This document shows, piece after piece, positions 25,628-35,739 of a stretch of DNA of 64,000 nucleotides. This stretch comes from Arctopsyche grandis (lineage: Eukaryota; Arthropoda; Insecta; Trichoptera; Hydropsychidae): contig NC_135360.1 of the NCBI RefSeq assembly GCF_051622035.1, positions 16,000,501 through 16,064,500 on the forward strand, read 5' to 3'. Within the stretch, counting starts at the first letter, position 1; every line of letters starts with the position of its first letter. Both the position numbers and the translations under genes were made by a program. Below the pieces are notes generated by a model. The model worked only from the letters and a program-made list of their open reading frames with translations. It was not told the DNA's origin and did not search any database.

Positions 25628-25909
25628 GGGCTGTGGAGTCGGAGTCGTGGAGTCGCGGTGTTTTGGCCGGAGTCGGAGTGGTGAAAAATGAACGACTCCG
25701 ACCATTTTTCCATATTGACGGAAGAACAAATAAATAAAACTAAGAACGCATTGTTTGAATTAACGATTCATATGAAAGGTCTTCGAGTGGGAAACGAGAC
25801 GACATCAGGCAGCTTTGATCAATCAATACTTGAACTATCATCATTTTCATCCGACACCGCTGAATCTGAAGACGATTTTGAAAAATATCTCAATGAACAT
25901 ATGAAATAA
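25628..25909 (+). pseudogene. Decayed hAT-like element end and possible transposase fragment
   Basis: CAGGGCTGTGGAGTCGGAGT at about 25628 is the sort of terminal sequence found on some hAT elements. The open frame that follows (25688-25909, 73 codons) is acidic, with the motif SEDDFEKYLNE near its end. Such a motif is plausible for the linker before a hAT dimerisation domain, but I cannot confirm the family. No right-hand terminal repeat is visible. The next repeat (AGGGATTCTGACCCGGG) begins at about 25929. Confidence 0.35.
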
Positions 25910-25928
25910 AACGTCTTGAGTCCCAATT

Positions 25929-26060
25929 AGGGATTCTGACCCGGGTCGACCCGGGACAGACATTCCCGGGAATTTACGGAATTTTTGTTGTCCCGTGTCC
26001 CGGGAATTCTTATCTCAAATCCCGGGAATTGGATTTTAAAAAATCTTGAAAATATACAAC
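25929..26060. repeat. AGGGATTCTGACCCGGG-type interspersed repeat fragment
   Basis: CCCGGG-rich words (GGGTCGACCCGGGA, TCTCAAATCCCGGGAAT) recur in a related form at 47705-47790, and a possible opposite end occurs at about 50673-50700. The boundaries are not defined. Confidence 0.5.
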
Positions 26061-26329
26061 ATTTTCACGACTGCACGAAGGGAAATCGAATACACAAAGA
26101 ATCGTAAAATAATCTCAAAGGTTTGTTGTTTAGCAGTGTGTACAGCGCATTCCCCGAACGTGGAAGTTTATGAGCCTAATGGTTTTGTGCTAATTGGCCA
26201 ACACGACATCTACTGTCAACATTGTTCATTATCCAATTCCAAACATAAATCATCAAACATTACAATCAGCATAGAGACATCTATGGACAAATTTTGCAAA
26301 CATTTTTAAATATCCACAAACTTTTAGAT

Positions 26330-26520
26330 GCTGCAAACTCGAATTCGGCGAGAAATGAGACAGGATTGCCAATTCGTTGGAACCGTTTCCAATGAAATCA
26401 GATAAATTGGAGAAACTCTGATAGAAAACGATCGACGTTGGATTCACGTATCCGAGGTCTGGCCAGCAACAAAACCAGGAATAGAACCTAAAGATCTATG
26501 TTGCTGGTTGATCATAATAT
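26330..26520 (-). mobile_element. tRNA-derived SINE copy 2, partial
   Basis: It carries the SINE body words AAACTCTGATAGAAAACGATCG and GAGGTCTGGCCAGCA in the same orientation as the other copies. The tRNA-like boxes at its right end are badly eroded and the 3' region is truncated. Confidence 0.6.
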
Positions 26521-26549
26521 AAAACTATTGACCATTATACTACTGATCT

Positions 26550-27452
26550 ATGTATGTATGTATGTATAATATAAAAAATACATTCTTACAGTAGCTTTGT
26601 ATACATAATATATTTTCATTATTAAAAAGTCAATAAGATATCAAAAAACGACAAACAAGTCAATACAATCGAGAGTAAATATTTATAGCAAGTCCAATAA
26701 GACGACGACATCACAGAGATGGTGAAAACGAATAGACGTAAACGTATTTTATTTGCGATCACAAAATTATTAATAAACCCACTTCAAAAGAAACCGTCAA
26801 TGTCAAACGCAATATGTACATTGTGTCTAGTAAATCTTTATTATTAAATCGTACTTATGTATGTATAAACATGCATACAAGTCGAAATTATAAATGAAAA
26901 ATAAAACAGAATTTGCACACTATAAATTGAAAGTTTTAAACACAACTTTATACTCAAGTCAAATGCACGCAACTACGTATGTACATACATATATATGTAT
27001 ATATGTAACTCCGCCAACATTAATTTTAAAATCCATCTTGTACATTATGTTTATGTATGTATAAAAAGATCGATGATTTTCTATAGATTTTACAAACAAA
27101 CTGATTTTTCGTGCATTCAACGAATAAAAACAGTCATGCGAGTGTTGAACAACCCTTGGGCATTTTTGACACGTCCACATACCATTGGTCTGGGAAATCG
27201 AATGTCATCTGATATAGCAACATGCTATGCGTTGCAAAAGCGGACAACAATACCCCCCCCCCCCCCGCCACAAAAGGTACTACATATCTCGTCTTTTTGT
27301 GAATTTGCAGGTGTACTCAGCACTCATTGTGACATTTACCCCATAGGACCGATTTGGCGAACGTCTATTACCTCCTTCGTGCAGACGGAAAAAGTACCGA
27401 CACGACAGATGTTTCATTCAATAACAATGTACGTATATGTTCATATGTATTT
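26550..27452. other. AT-rich DNA left of the LINE insertion
   Basis: No gene is recognisable. A 14-C run lies at 27253-27266. A microsatellite patch runs from about 26975 to 27005. The target sequence of the LINE ends this stretch. Confidence 0.55.
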
Positions 27453-27464
27453 TACATACATACA
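27453..27464. repeat. LINE target-site duplication, left copy
   Basis: TACATACATACA here is identical to 32382-32393 at the other end of the LINE. Because this word is common in the region, part of the match could be chance, but the junctions agree with where LINE sequence starts and stops. Confidence 0.65.
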
Positions 27465-27723
27465 GGTCCGCGCCCAGCGCCCGCAGTGCACGGACGTACC
27501 CCAAACCGCCTCGGCGTCAGCCGCGCTGTAGTTGTCGTTTCCCGCGTTACACACAGCTGTGTCGTTAACAGCTGCATCGCCGAAACCGCGATGTAACTAC
27601 GACTCGATACATCGAACGTGTCCCTCTGGGAACGAGATGCTGTCCTAACAACAGTAACAAAAAAAACACAGTGATAGTGACAGTGACAAGTGACACCCAC
27701 CCACCCACAAACCCACCCACAAG

Positions 27724-28044
27724 ATGGGTAACCCACCACAACGTGATAGTCGTAGTGACAAGGACACTAATACACAAACACAAAAACAAAAACAAACAAT
27801 CACTAGAGACGACTTCAGTGAACTATTGGAGGCGTTTCGAACCGTGAAGGAAGAAAACGCTTCCCTCAAAAAGACCATCGAGTCGATTCTCGCGACTCAC
27901 GCAGCCCAACGAGCTGCTGACCAAGCAGCCCACTCCGCCCAACTGGGAAACCTTGCGTCAAACATGACGCAGTCCCAGTCGATGATGACCACGAAGGACA
28001 TGGCCACATCCCCCCAGACGTCACCTAAAAAAAAAAAACGGTAA
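27724..28044 (+). CDS. LINE ORF1, N-terminal part (frameshifted)
   Basis: The 106-codon frame begins at the first ATG after the element's 5' leader. Residues about 25-75 are rich in Leu, Glu, Lys and Ala with heptad-like spacing, consistent with a coiled coil that could trimerise the ORF1 protein. It ends SPKKKKR-stop because a run of 12 A (28027-28038) puts the rest of ORF1 in the +1 frame. With 11 A the two parts would be continuous. The product would be the amino half of an RNA-binding, gag-like chaperone for the LINE RNA. Either the copy is mutated, the run is a sequencing artefact, or slippage restores the frame. Confidence 0.7.
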   Translation: MGNPPQRDSRSDKDTNTQTQKQKQTITRDDFSELLEAFRTVKEENASLKKTIESILATHAAQRAADQAAHSAQLGNLASNMTQSQSMMTTKDMATSPQTSPKKKKR

Positions 28045-28051
28045 GCGTAGA

Positions 28052-29380
28052 ATGGTAAGCCCGCCCAACACCACACGCACACAACCACAGTCGCCCCCAC
28101 ACAATAGCAACAGATACGCGCCACTCGCGGAACTCGACTCCGACCCCGATTTCGATTCCGAATCCAACTCCAACAAAATGGAGGTTACCGCCACTGCCAA
28201 GTCCCCACCTGCATCAGCAGCTGTACCCGCACTTACAAAAACCCCGGCACCACAACCGGAAGACTACTTATTCCCGGTTGGCATAATCCGTAACAGGAAT
28301 GTTACACAAAAGCGTCCAACTCGCGACGTGCCCACCCAACAAGCGGCCCCCAGCGCCCCGTCGGCAAATACGCCCCAAGCCCCTCGCACGGCACAAATTC
28401 GTGCACCCCCTCAAACCACAAGCCCCGCTCACCCATCTGGAAACACCGTCTCTGACACTCCTTCACAAAATGTCCAAAGAGCAAAGGTTGCTCCAATCTT
28501 CCTTAGGTTGCCATCGGACTACAAGGCAGTTCAAAGGAAACTCAACCAAAATAACTACAAGTTCACGGCCGTCTACTCTGAAAACAGAGTAAAAATCTCC
28601 CCTCTCACCATCGATGATTACCGTAAAATCACGAAATTGCTCCAAGAGCAACAATTTCAGTTTTATGCCCACCCTCTAACGGAAGACAAACCGCTCAAAG
28701 TAGTCATTAGAGGCATTAACCCCAACTACTCCGAATCGGAAGTCCTCGCCGAGCTGGCCAAACTTGGCTATAAAGCCAGTAAAGCCACCGTCATGAAATC
28801 ACGACGTGACAAGCGCAACATGCCCATGTTCACAGTCGAGACCACACGCGACGAAGAGGGGAAGAAATTATTCAACCTCTCCAGCATTTTCGGCCAACTG
28901 GTTCGCATCGAATCACTTCGTCGTGGTGACACTGTACCGCAGTGCCACCGCTGCCAAGGCTTTGGACATGGCTCCTACAACTGCAATGTCGCCCCCTTAT
29001 GCATCAAATGTGCAGGACCCCATTTGACCACTGACTGTGCGTCAACAGCCTCCACCCCAACCTGCACCAGCTGCAGAGGCCCTCACGTTTCCAGCTACAG
29101 AGGCTGCCCTTCAAATCCCAACAACAAAAGCAGGAAGAACTCCAGTCAACCCCGAAACCCCAACCCCTCCCACCCCCAACCAAAGAAGACCAACGTACCG
29201 CAATACAGACACGTAGACACAAATTTTCCTCCCCTAACCCCACCCACCCAACAAACCAACATCAACACCAGCTGGAACCCAAATCAAAACCAAGACCTTT
29301 CAAATCGGATGAGCAAAATCGAACAGTCCATTGAGTCGATAAATGCCATCCTGATCATGCTCACCCGACAGAAAAAATGA
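28052..29380 (+). CDS. LINE ORF1, main part: gag-like protein with PRE/C2HC region and zinc knuckles
   Basis: This 442-codon frame starts with a low-complexity Pro/Thr/Ser/Gln-rich stretch (about 1-150). A PRE-C2HC-like domain follows at about 212-285, starting KPLKVVIRGI. Three zinc-knuckle motifs come next: C298-x2-C-x4-H-x4-C311 (CCHC), C317-x2-C-x3-H-x4-C329, and a third starting at C338. A Pro/Asn-rich tail follows. This order is typical of ORF1 in Jockey-group elements, where it binds LINE RNA. The ATG at 28052 is probably not the real start, because the frame is open upstream to the A run that separates it from the 27724 frame. Its stop overlaps the ORF2 start (ATGA). Confidence 0.85.
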   Translation: MVSPPNTTRTQPQSPPHNSNRYAPLAELDSDPDFDSESNSNKMEVTATAKSPPASAAVPALTKTPAPQPEDYLFPVGIIRNRNVTQKRPTRDVPTQQAAPSAPSANTPQAPRTAQIRAPPQTTSPAHPSGNTVSDTPSQNVQRAKVAPIFLRLPSDYKAVQRKLNQNNYKFTAVYSENRVKISPLTIDDYRKITKLLQEQQFQFYAHPLTEDKPLKVVIRGINPNYSESEVLAELAKLGYKASKATVMKSRRDKRNMPMFTVETTRDEEGKKLFNLSSIFGQLVRIESLRRGDTVPQCHRCQGFGHGSYNCNVAPLCIKCAGPHLTTDCASTASTPTCTSCRGPHVSSYRGCPSNPNNKSRKNSSQPRNPNPSHPQPKKTNVPQYRHVDTNFPPLTPPTQQTNINTSWNPNQNQDLSNRMSKIEQSIESINAILIMLTRQKK

Positions 29381-32070
29381 CTTGTTACCTCAAGATCGTT
29401 TACTGGAACGCTTGCAGCATACTCTGCAAGCGTGTCGAATTCGAGCAATTTCTGCTCCAACACTCCATTGATATCGCACTAGTAAACGAAACTTGGCTCA
29501 AACCCGGTAATAGACTACACTTCTCAAACTACACTACATACAGAAACGACAGAATAGGCAAAGCCGCCGGCGGCACTGCCATATTCATCAAACACACGAT
29601 CCAACACAACTTGGCCCCGCGGCCGATCACCACAGGAATAGAACTGACGTCGGTAGAAGTTTGGACCAACACCGGCACCCCACTCATCCTCCACGCAGTC
29701 TACAACCCTCCAAATCAACACTTACTCACCACCGACTTAGACAACATATTCAACACCAACAAAGCCACCATTGCCGCAGGCGACCTTAACGCCAAACATT
29801 CCAGATGGAACAGTCGAGCCACTAACAATAATGGGAAAATTCTCCTTAGTTATTCCCAACTCTCAAACCCAAAAGTCTCCGTCACGGCCCCAGATGAACC
29901 CACAAGAATCCCCATTAACTTCAAAGGTAGACCTGATATCTTAGACATCGTTCTTACTCAAAATTTTCCAGGTGCGCAGTCCTTGACTGTAGTAAATGAT
30001 CTCTCTTCCGACCATCACCCGGTCATACTAGAACTCACCAACACCCCTGTAACTATAAACCCCATCCTCCGAAGTACCATATCTTGGGAGAAATTCTCAA
30101 CTCTCCTTCATCACACCGTCACTTACCCCCACTCGATTCACACCACCCAAGAGATAGACTCGGCTATTAACGTACTCACTGACGAAATACAGTCAGCCCT
30201 AGAAGCCAGCACCACCACCACTCCCCACTCTCCCCTGCACCCGCAAGCTTTACCACCCGACATTCGCGATCTTATTCGCCTTAAGAATAGAGCTAGGAAG
30301 GCATTCCAAAGGAACAAGGACCCAATCCTCAAACAGCGAATGAACAGACTTCAACAAGACGTTAAAAACGCCTTGTGGCAACTACGAAACGACAACTGGG
30401 ATACCAAACTCAGAGCGCTAGAAGACGGACATAACGGTTTCTGGAAACTGTCAAAAATCTTCAGAAGCAACGGCAATAGGATCGACAGGATCAAAGTTGG
30501 AGATAATTTTGTCTACTCCACCGCCGATAAAGCGGAAGCCCTAGCTGACAGTCTCCAGGACCAATTCTCGCTCTCAAACTCTAATCTGCAAAGCGACTTT
30601 TGCCAAATGGTTGAAAGCTCCGTCAATAGCTACCTCGAAAACCCAGCCCCAGTACCCATTGTCGCCACTTCGCCGCTTGAAGTCCAAAATATTATCAAAA
30701 CTATCGCCGCCAAAAAGGCCCCTGGCCCTGACGGAATTTCCAACAAAGCTCTAAAAGAACTCCCTCAAAAAGCCATCGCTGCACTCACAGCCATACTAAA
30801 TGCCACCAACAGAATCTGCTACTTTCCGAGTCAATGGAAACTCGCCAATGTCATTCTCATCAGAAAACCTTACTCGAACCCCTCCCTCGCAACAAGTTAC
30901 CGACCCATCAGCTTGCTATCTTCACTGAGTAAGATCCTGGAACGGATCTTAATCTCAAATCTCAACAGCGAAATCGCAAAAATTGACCTTCTTCCCAAAA
31001 CACAATTTGGCTTCAGACCCCAACACTCTGCCGTTCACCAGATTCACAGAGTTGTTGAAACCGTTATAGACGGCTTCGACCACAACATGTCTACTGGAGC
31101 AATCTTCCTAGACATTTCCAAAGCTTTCGATAAAGTCTGGCACTCTGGCCTCCTTTACAAAATGATTGCTGCCAACATCACCCCCCACTCAATACGATCC
31201 ATCGCATCCTTCCTAAGAGAAAGGAGATTTCAGGTCAAACTCAAGGACCGCATTTCAACTCAGCGAGGCATCTCCGCTGGCGTACCCCAAGGCTCCATCC
31301 TCGGCCCCACGCTATTCAACCTTTACACACACGACATACCCACTCCTACACATAGGTACACAAACATCGCACAGTACGCCGATGACACGGCCATCTTAGC
31401 GAGCTCCGTCGGCCCCAAGGGAGTCTCACTCGCCCTCCAGAAGTACTCGGACCAACTGGTAGCGTGGTACGATAAATGGCTGATGAAAATCAACCCGGAT
31501 AAAAGTCAGGCAATATTCTTCTCCAGACGCAAAAAACGGTGCAAACCAGCCAAGCCAGTCATTATAAACGACCAACCAGTCAACTGGACCACGTCTACCC
31601 GCTACCTGGGGGTAATAATCGACCGCAAATTAACCTGGAGACCCCACATCACTAACGCGGTGCGCAGAGCTAGGGCAGTTGCGTCAAAGCTTTACCCACT
31701 ATGCAAACCCAACAGCAAGCTCTCGCTTAAAAACAAGTGCTTGCTGTATAAATCTATCATCCGCCCACAAATCACGTACGCGAGCCCCGTGTGGGCTCAC
31801 ACTACCATCTCCAATACATCCATACTCAAACTACAGACAGTTCAAAACAAATTCTTGCGTGCCGCGGGCAACTACGACTGGTACACAAGAAACACTATAA
31901 TTCACAATGACCTAAACATTGACCACCTTGACAAACACGTACACAAACTTGCCGTGAACTACTTCAAGTCTCTCGGCAAGATAGACAACCCTCTTATAAA
32001 TTCCCTCGGTGAGACCAAACTCACGATCAATCAAAGGCCCATCGACATCTTGAAGATGGGTATAGGCTAA
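29377..32070 (+). CDS. LINE ORF2: endonuclease and reverse transcriptase, 897 aa, intact
   Basis: It makes the polyprotein for target-primed reverse transcription. An APE-type endonuclease occupies residues about 1-225, with N11, E38 in NETWL, D136 and N138 in GDLN, and D212/H213 in SSDHHPV. The reverse transcriptase follows at about 440-760: KAPGPDG, SYRPISLLS, QFGFR, LDISKAFDKVW (D579), GVPQGSILGP and YADD (Y667, D669, D670). The C-terminal thumb region carries the YLGVIID and IIRPQITYASPVW motifs. All catalytic residues I can check are present and there is no internal stop or frameshift. There is no RNase H domain, as in Jockey. Translation probably depends on re-initiation after ORF1 via the ATGA overlap. 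Confidence 0.92.
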   Translation: MTCYLKIVYWNACSILCKRVEFEQFLLQHSIDIALVNETWLKPGNRLHFSNYTTYRNDRIGKAAGGTAIFIKHTIQHNLAPRPITTGIELTSVEVWTNTGTPLILHAVYNPPNQHLLTTDLDNIFNTNKATIAAGDLNAKHSRWNSRATNNNGKILLSYSQLSNPKVSVTAPDEPTRIPINFKGRPDILDIVLTQNFPGAQSLTVVNDLSSDHHPVILELTNTPVTINPILRSTISWEKFSTLLHHTVTYPHSIHTTQEIDSAINVLTDEIQSALEASTTTTPHSPLHPQALPPDIRDLIRLKNRARKAFQRNKDPILKQRMNRLQQDVKNALWQLRNDNWDTKLRALEDGHNGFWKLSKIFRSNGNRIDRIKVGDNFVYSTADKAEALADSLQDQFSLSNSNLQSDFCQMVESSVNSYLENPAPVPIVATSPLEVQNIIKTIAAKKAPGPDGISNKALKELPQKAIAALTAILNATNRICYFPSQWKLANVILIRKPYSNPSLATSYRPISLLSSLSKILERILISNLNSEIAKIDLLPKTQFGFRPQHSAVHQIHRVVETVIDGFDHNMSTGAIFLDISKAFDKVWHSGLLYKMIAANITPHSIRSIASFLRERRFQVKLKDRISTQRGISAGVPQGSILGPTLFNLYTHDIPTPTHRYTNIAQYADDTAILASSVGPKGVSLALQKYSDQLVAWYDKWLMKINPDKSQAIFFSRRKKRCKPAKPVIINDQPVNWTTSTRYLGVIIDRKLTWRPHITNAVRRARAVASKLYPLCKPNSKLSLKNKCLLYKSIIRPQITYASPVWAHTTISNTSILKLQTVQNKFLRAAGNYDWYTRNTIIHNDLNIDHLDKHVHKLAVNYFKSLGKIDNPLINSLGETKLTINQRPIDILKMGIG

Positions 32071-32381
32071 ACTAGGATAGATAGAATTAATCTGTAAATA
32101 TATATTATGACAACAGTAACCATAAGTTAAGTTAACCAAGCCACTAACATAATACTATAGCCTCTAAATATAAAACTAACCATACTAACCGTAACAGTAT
32201 CCCATAGTTAATGCACTAACCTATGCTTAGTGTTCTAGCCATCCAAATCAGCAATGCGAGCAGCCGCCAGCCCGCACCACAACATCACCGCGAATCGGAT
32301 CCCAGATAATTCGCTAGATCGATAGGCATGGAGTAAACTCCATGGAACTATCTATAAAATATTACCCACTACTACTACTAC

Positions 32382-32393
32382 TACATACATACA
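32382..32393. repeat. LINE target-site duplication, right copy
   Basis: TACATACATACA follows the ACT-repeat tail directly and equals the left copy at 27453-27464. Confidence 0.65.
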
Positions 32394-32846
32394 CTCGAGT
32401 TTTTACATCAACAATATGCCGTTCAAAGCTTAGACATTTGCACGAAATGATTTTACTAATTGACAGTTAGTAAAAATACGTACATATATACGTCAACACA
32501 CCAAAACCAAAAATATAATCTTTTTCCACGAATTACGAACATTTTAAAAGTAATTTTTAGTTCCTCAATGAGTCGGCTCCAATATTTCCTCATAGAGCCA
32601 TCAATTACCAATGTAACAAGATAGAAAAATGGAACGGGTTGTATGACAATAATTCAAAAAGCCTTTGTGCTCGAAATATTCAATATGAAAAGTAGTTCTC
32701 TTATTTAGTAACGATTATTTTTAGAATATATGGATGTAATTCGTAATAAAAGGTTATAAATTTATCTAAAAGTATTAAGATTTGAGATTGCACGTATAAT
32801 TGTATATAGATATGTATATACGTATACGATATAATAACTAGAGTAC
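32394..32846. other. No recognisable feature
   Basis: This is AT-rich sequence between the LINE and a small hairpin element. I see nothing in it that I can name. Confidence 0.55.
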
Positions 32847-32961
32847 GGATAGCCAAAGTGCTGCTCATTGTTCAATTGTTGTAAATGCTTTGTAAAAAAG
32901 GTTCGGCAAACCTTTAACAATGCATTTACAACATTTGAACAATGAACGGCACCTTGGTTAT
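32847..32961. mobile_element. Short hairpin MITE, full copy (about 115 bp)
   Basis: GGATAGCCAAAGTGC at the left matches the reverse complement of the right end (ATAACCAAGGTGCCG). Between them CATTGTTCAATTGTTGTAAA pairs with TTTACAACATTTGAACAATG, so almost the whole element folds into one stem. Relatives occur at 52381-52490 (full) and 23071-23146 (one arm). Confidence 0.75.
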
Positions 32962-35700
32962 TAAATTAATTGCCATTTATAAAGGGTGACAATTAATTGA
33001 ACTTTAATTTTGACCATATTCACTTTCATAACTAATATATCGCACGAAAAACAAATTATTCTACTTAAATGAAATTAATTCAACATTATATGAATTATTC
33101 AAACATTCAACAACATTCGCACATGCGAAAAATTATTATCACTGGAATATTCATTTGCACTTTAAAATCAGTAAATCACACCGATATTTTTACTAGCAAC
33201 GTAATGTTTCTAATAAAGTACATTTAAGTCCACGACCTCTTTTTTGTGTTTCAAACTGAGCGTTACTTTGTTTATTAGTGACCTGATAACCGAATTATAT
33301 ATTTGCAACTAAAACCTATTCAATTAAAATGTCATGATACTGTGTCAAAATTTTCTAAGTTTAAGTGCATGATATTTTACATATCAGTGTTGGAAATAGA
33401 GTGTATCAAGTAAATAGTATTTAATTAATTTATTTTAAAGTTAAAAGTATTCTAAATAAAGTTAAAGTGTACCAAGTGATAGTATGTATCTAATATTAAG
33501 TGGAAATTAATCGAATGAAAATTCCATGTAGTCAATACTATTTTAATAAAGTTCAATTATATTTCCCCTTTTTAAATTACATTATAATAACAAAACATTC
33601 GCGTGTTTGAATCCATTGAGTTTTCATTGAAAACATTTCCTGGTACTTGATGAACCAGGTTTTTATTGTACAAGTCTATGAAACTCTTCAATTTTCACAC
33701 GAGAACCATATTTGAAACCAAAATGGAAATTAATGAATTCTGTGCGATATTTGAACTCGTGTGGCATTCGACATTTTCACTGTAATAGCCCTAGAAGCAA
33801 TCGCGTAATTCTTACGATAACATCGCACGGTGACGTAAAGCGTATTTTACGTACGTATATAAAACATAAATCGATACGAATTTAAATAATAATAAAAAAA
33901 AGTTCACCCAATTTAAAAAAAACTTAATAAATCAATCAGCCGAATGGTATTCAAATGAGCCAAAGGTGTGTGAATATTACTAAAAACTAACGTCAGGCGA
34001 GGTCTTAATGTATGAAAATGCTTTTAAACATAGTCTAAAGGGTGAAGGTGCAAAAAAATCCAATTCGGAAGAAGTACATACTACATATTATAATTAAGAA
34101 AGTGTACAATAAGGAAGGTAAGCGTGGCAAGAGGCAATCTAGGCTAATCTAATAAGCATAAACCTTGCCGTTGACATTTTACCGGGTTTTTAAAACGGTC
34201 AACAAAAAAACCATGGAAACATCGTTCAATTGAATATTGCAATTCACTAAAAAAAATTCATAAATATTTGGGCAAAAAATTGTGTCAAAATTTTTCTTAA
34301 ATCCTCCAAGCAATACAAATGTGAAGAACATCAATACAATATTTCTAACGAATATAATTAAAATGAAATAAAACACTCACACAATTCAAAAAAATGACTG
34401 CATTTTCGTTGTGCCGAAGTTGAACATTGTCCACATCGTCAATCTGAAAATAAATAGTCAAATGTAAATTATTTGTATATCACAAACCACATTTTAGTGT
34501 AATCAGAAAATACGAACAAATAATCGTCTTCGAAGGGAAAACATCAATTACAAAATGTGCAATTTACAAACAATAACCTCGCCAATTTCAGAAACGTTCG
34601 AATATTAGGCACAAATAACTACGTACATATGTACATACAAAAAATAAGACCTCGAATATTCCAATTAAATAATAAGATTATACAAATGTCAAAAAATCGC
34701 CCATTAAAAACAAATGAAGTTAATTATCGAAAAAAAAAAACAAAACAATGTCTTATTAAATACAACGTCTATTTGAATTGATTAAAATAAATTAAAAAAA
34801 ATCACCGTCCACGATTGATTAAATATACATATGTACTAATCGTTCAATGTTGTCATTAATTTACATCAATGCTATGAAATATATGAAAAAAATAATTCAA
34901 AAGCGCGCATTTTCTCGACGAATTACAGTCAAGCCTCGGCGTGAGTCATTTAATACGTATATGCAAAAAGTAAAAGGAGAATATTTTCTCTTCACGTATT
35001 TCATTAAAACCATTTCCGATAATGATCCGCAATAAATGTAAATAAAAAATATCTCAAAATAGAATTGACATGTCGCAATTGTACGACTAAACGACACTGT
35101 ACAACGAATAGGCAAATTTAGTACCGACGTGACAGTGCGCCAGTGCCAAATATTAATCTTAAGCGACGTTTTATCAAACGTTACACGAGTTAATAATAGA
35201 ATCATTCGAATCGAGCCCACCGTTCGCATCAATGTAATCGTGCAAATCTGCACACACAGTTTTCCCCGCCCCCGTGCATGGAAGCGCGTACACATTAATT
35301 GTCGCCGGAAAAACTCTCTTTTTCCGTCATCGTAAGACGACAGAGAATGCGTCAATGTTTATTTTGAATTTTAACTCTGCAACGACCGGTGGAAAGCAGT
35401 CGATGTGGGCGTTCAAAAGTTCAAGGCGAAAATACTTTGGCACAGCGGACGAAAACACACGATGAAAACGAAACGATGCGTTCAAAACACGCCAAACGTA
35501 ATATCACTACTGTAGATCTACACAAGATAAAATTCCACTACAGAACACCTTTTCCATATTCGAAATTAACCAAAGCAAATTTGAGCAAAGTTTGTGGAAA
35601 GTCTCTGATGTATGTACATACATGCATAGAAATAAAGTAAAAACAATTTAATGTCACATATAAAACGAAGGTCCAAACGTCCAAGTCCGAACTGATATTT
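32962..35700. other. AT-rich DNA without a recognisable gene
   Basis: No exon with coding character is evident. A GC-balanced patch at about 35120-35470 has open frames on both strands, but no domain is recognised. Confidence 0.5.
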
Positions 35701-35739
35701 CAACGTTGAAATTGTGTCAAAGGAGTTCAACTTATTCAT

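Larger units (their letters stand above)
27465..32381 (+). mobile_element. Jockey-clade non-LTR retrotransposon (LINE), nearly complete, about 4.9 kb
   Basis: Order: a 5' leader of about 260 bp (27465-27723, GC-rich), ORF1 (27724-29380, one frameshift), ORF2 (29377-32070), a 3' UTR of about 300 bp, and a tail of ACT trinucleotides (about 32368-32381) rather than poly(A). ORF1 and ORF2 overlap by ATGA, suggesting termination-reinitiation. A 12-bp direct repeat flanks it. The intact ORF2, clean ends and flanking repeat indicate a recent insertion. ORF1 with zinc knuckles plus an APE-type endonuclease and reverse transcriptase is the Jockey/CR1-group arrangement. Confidence 0.9.
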
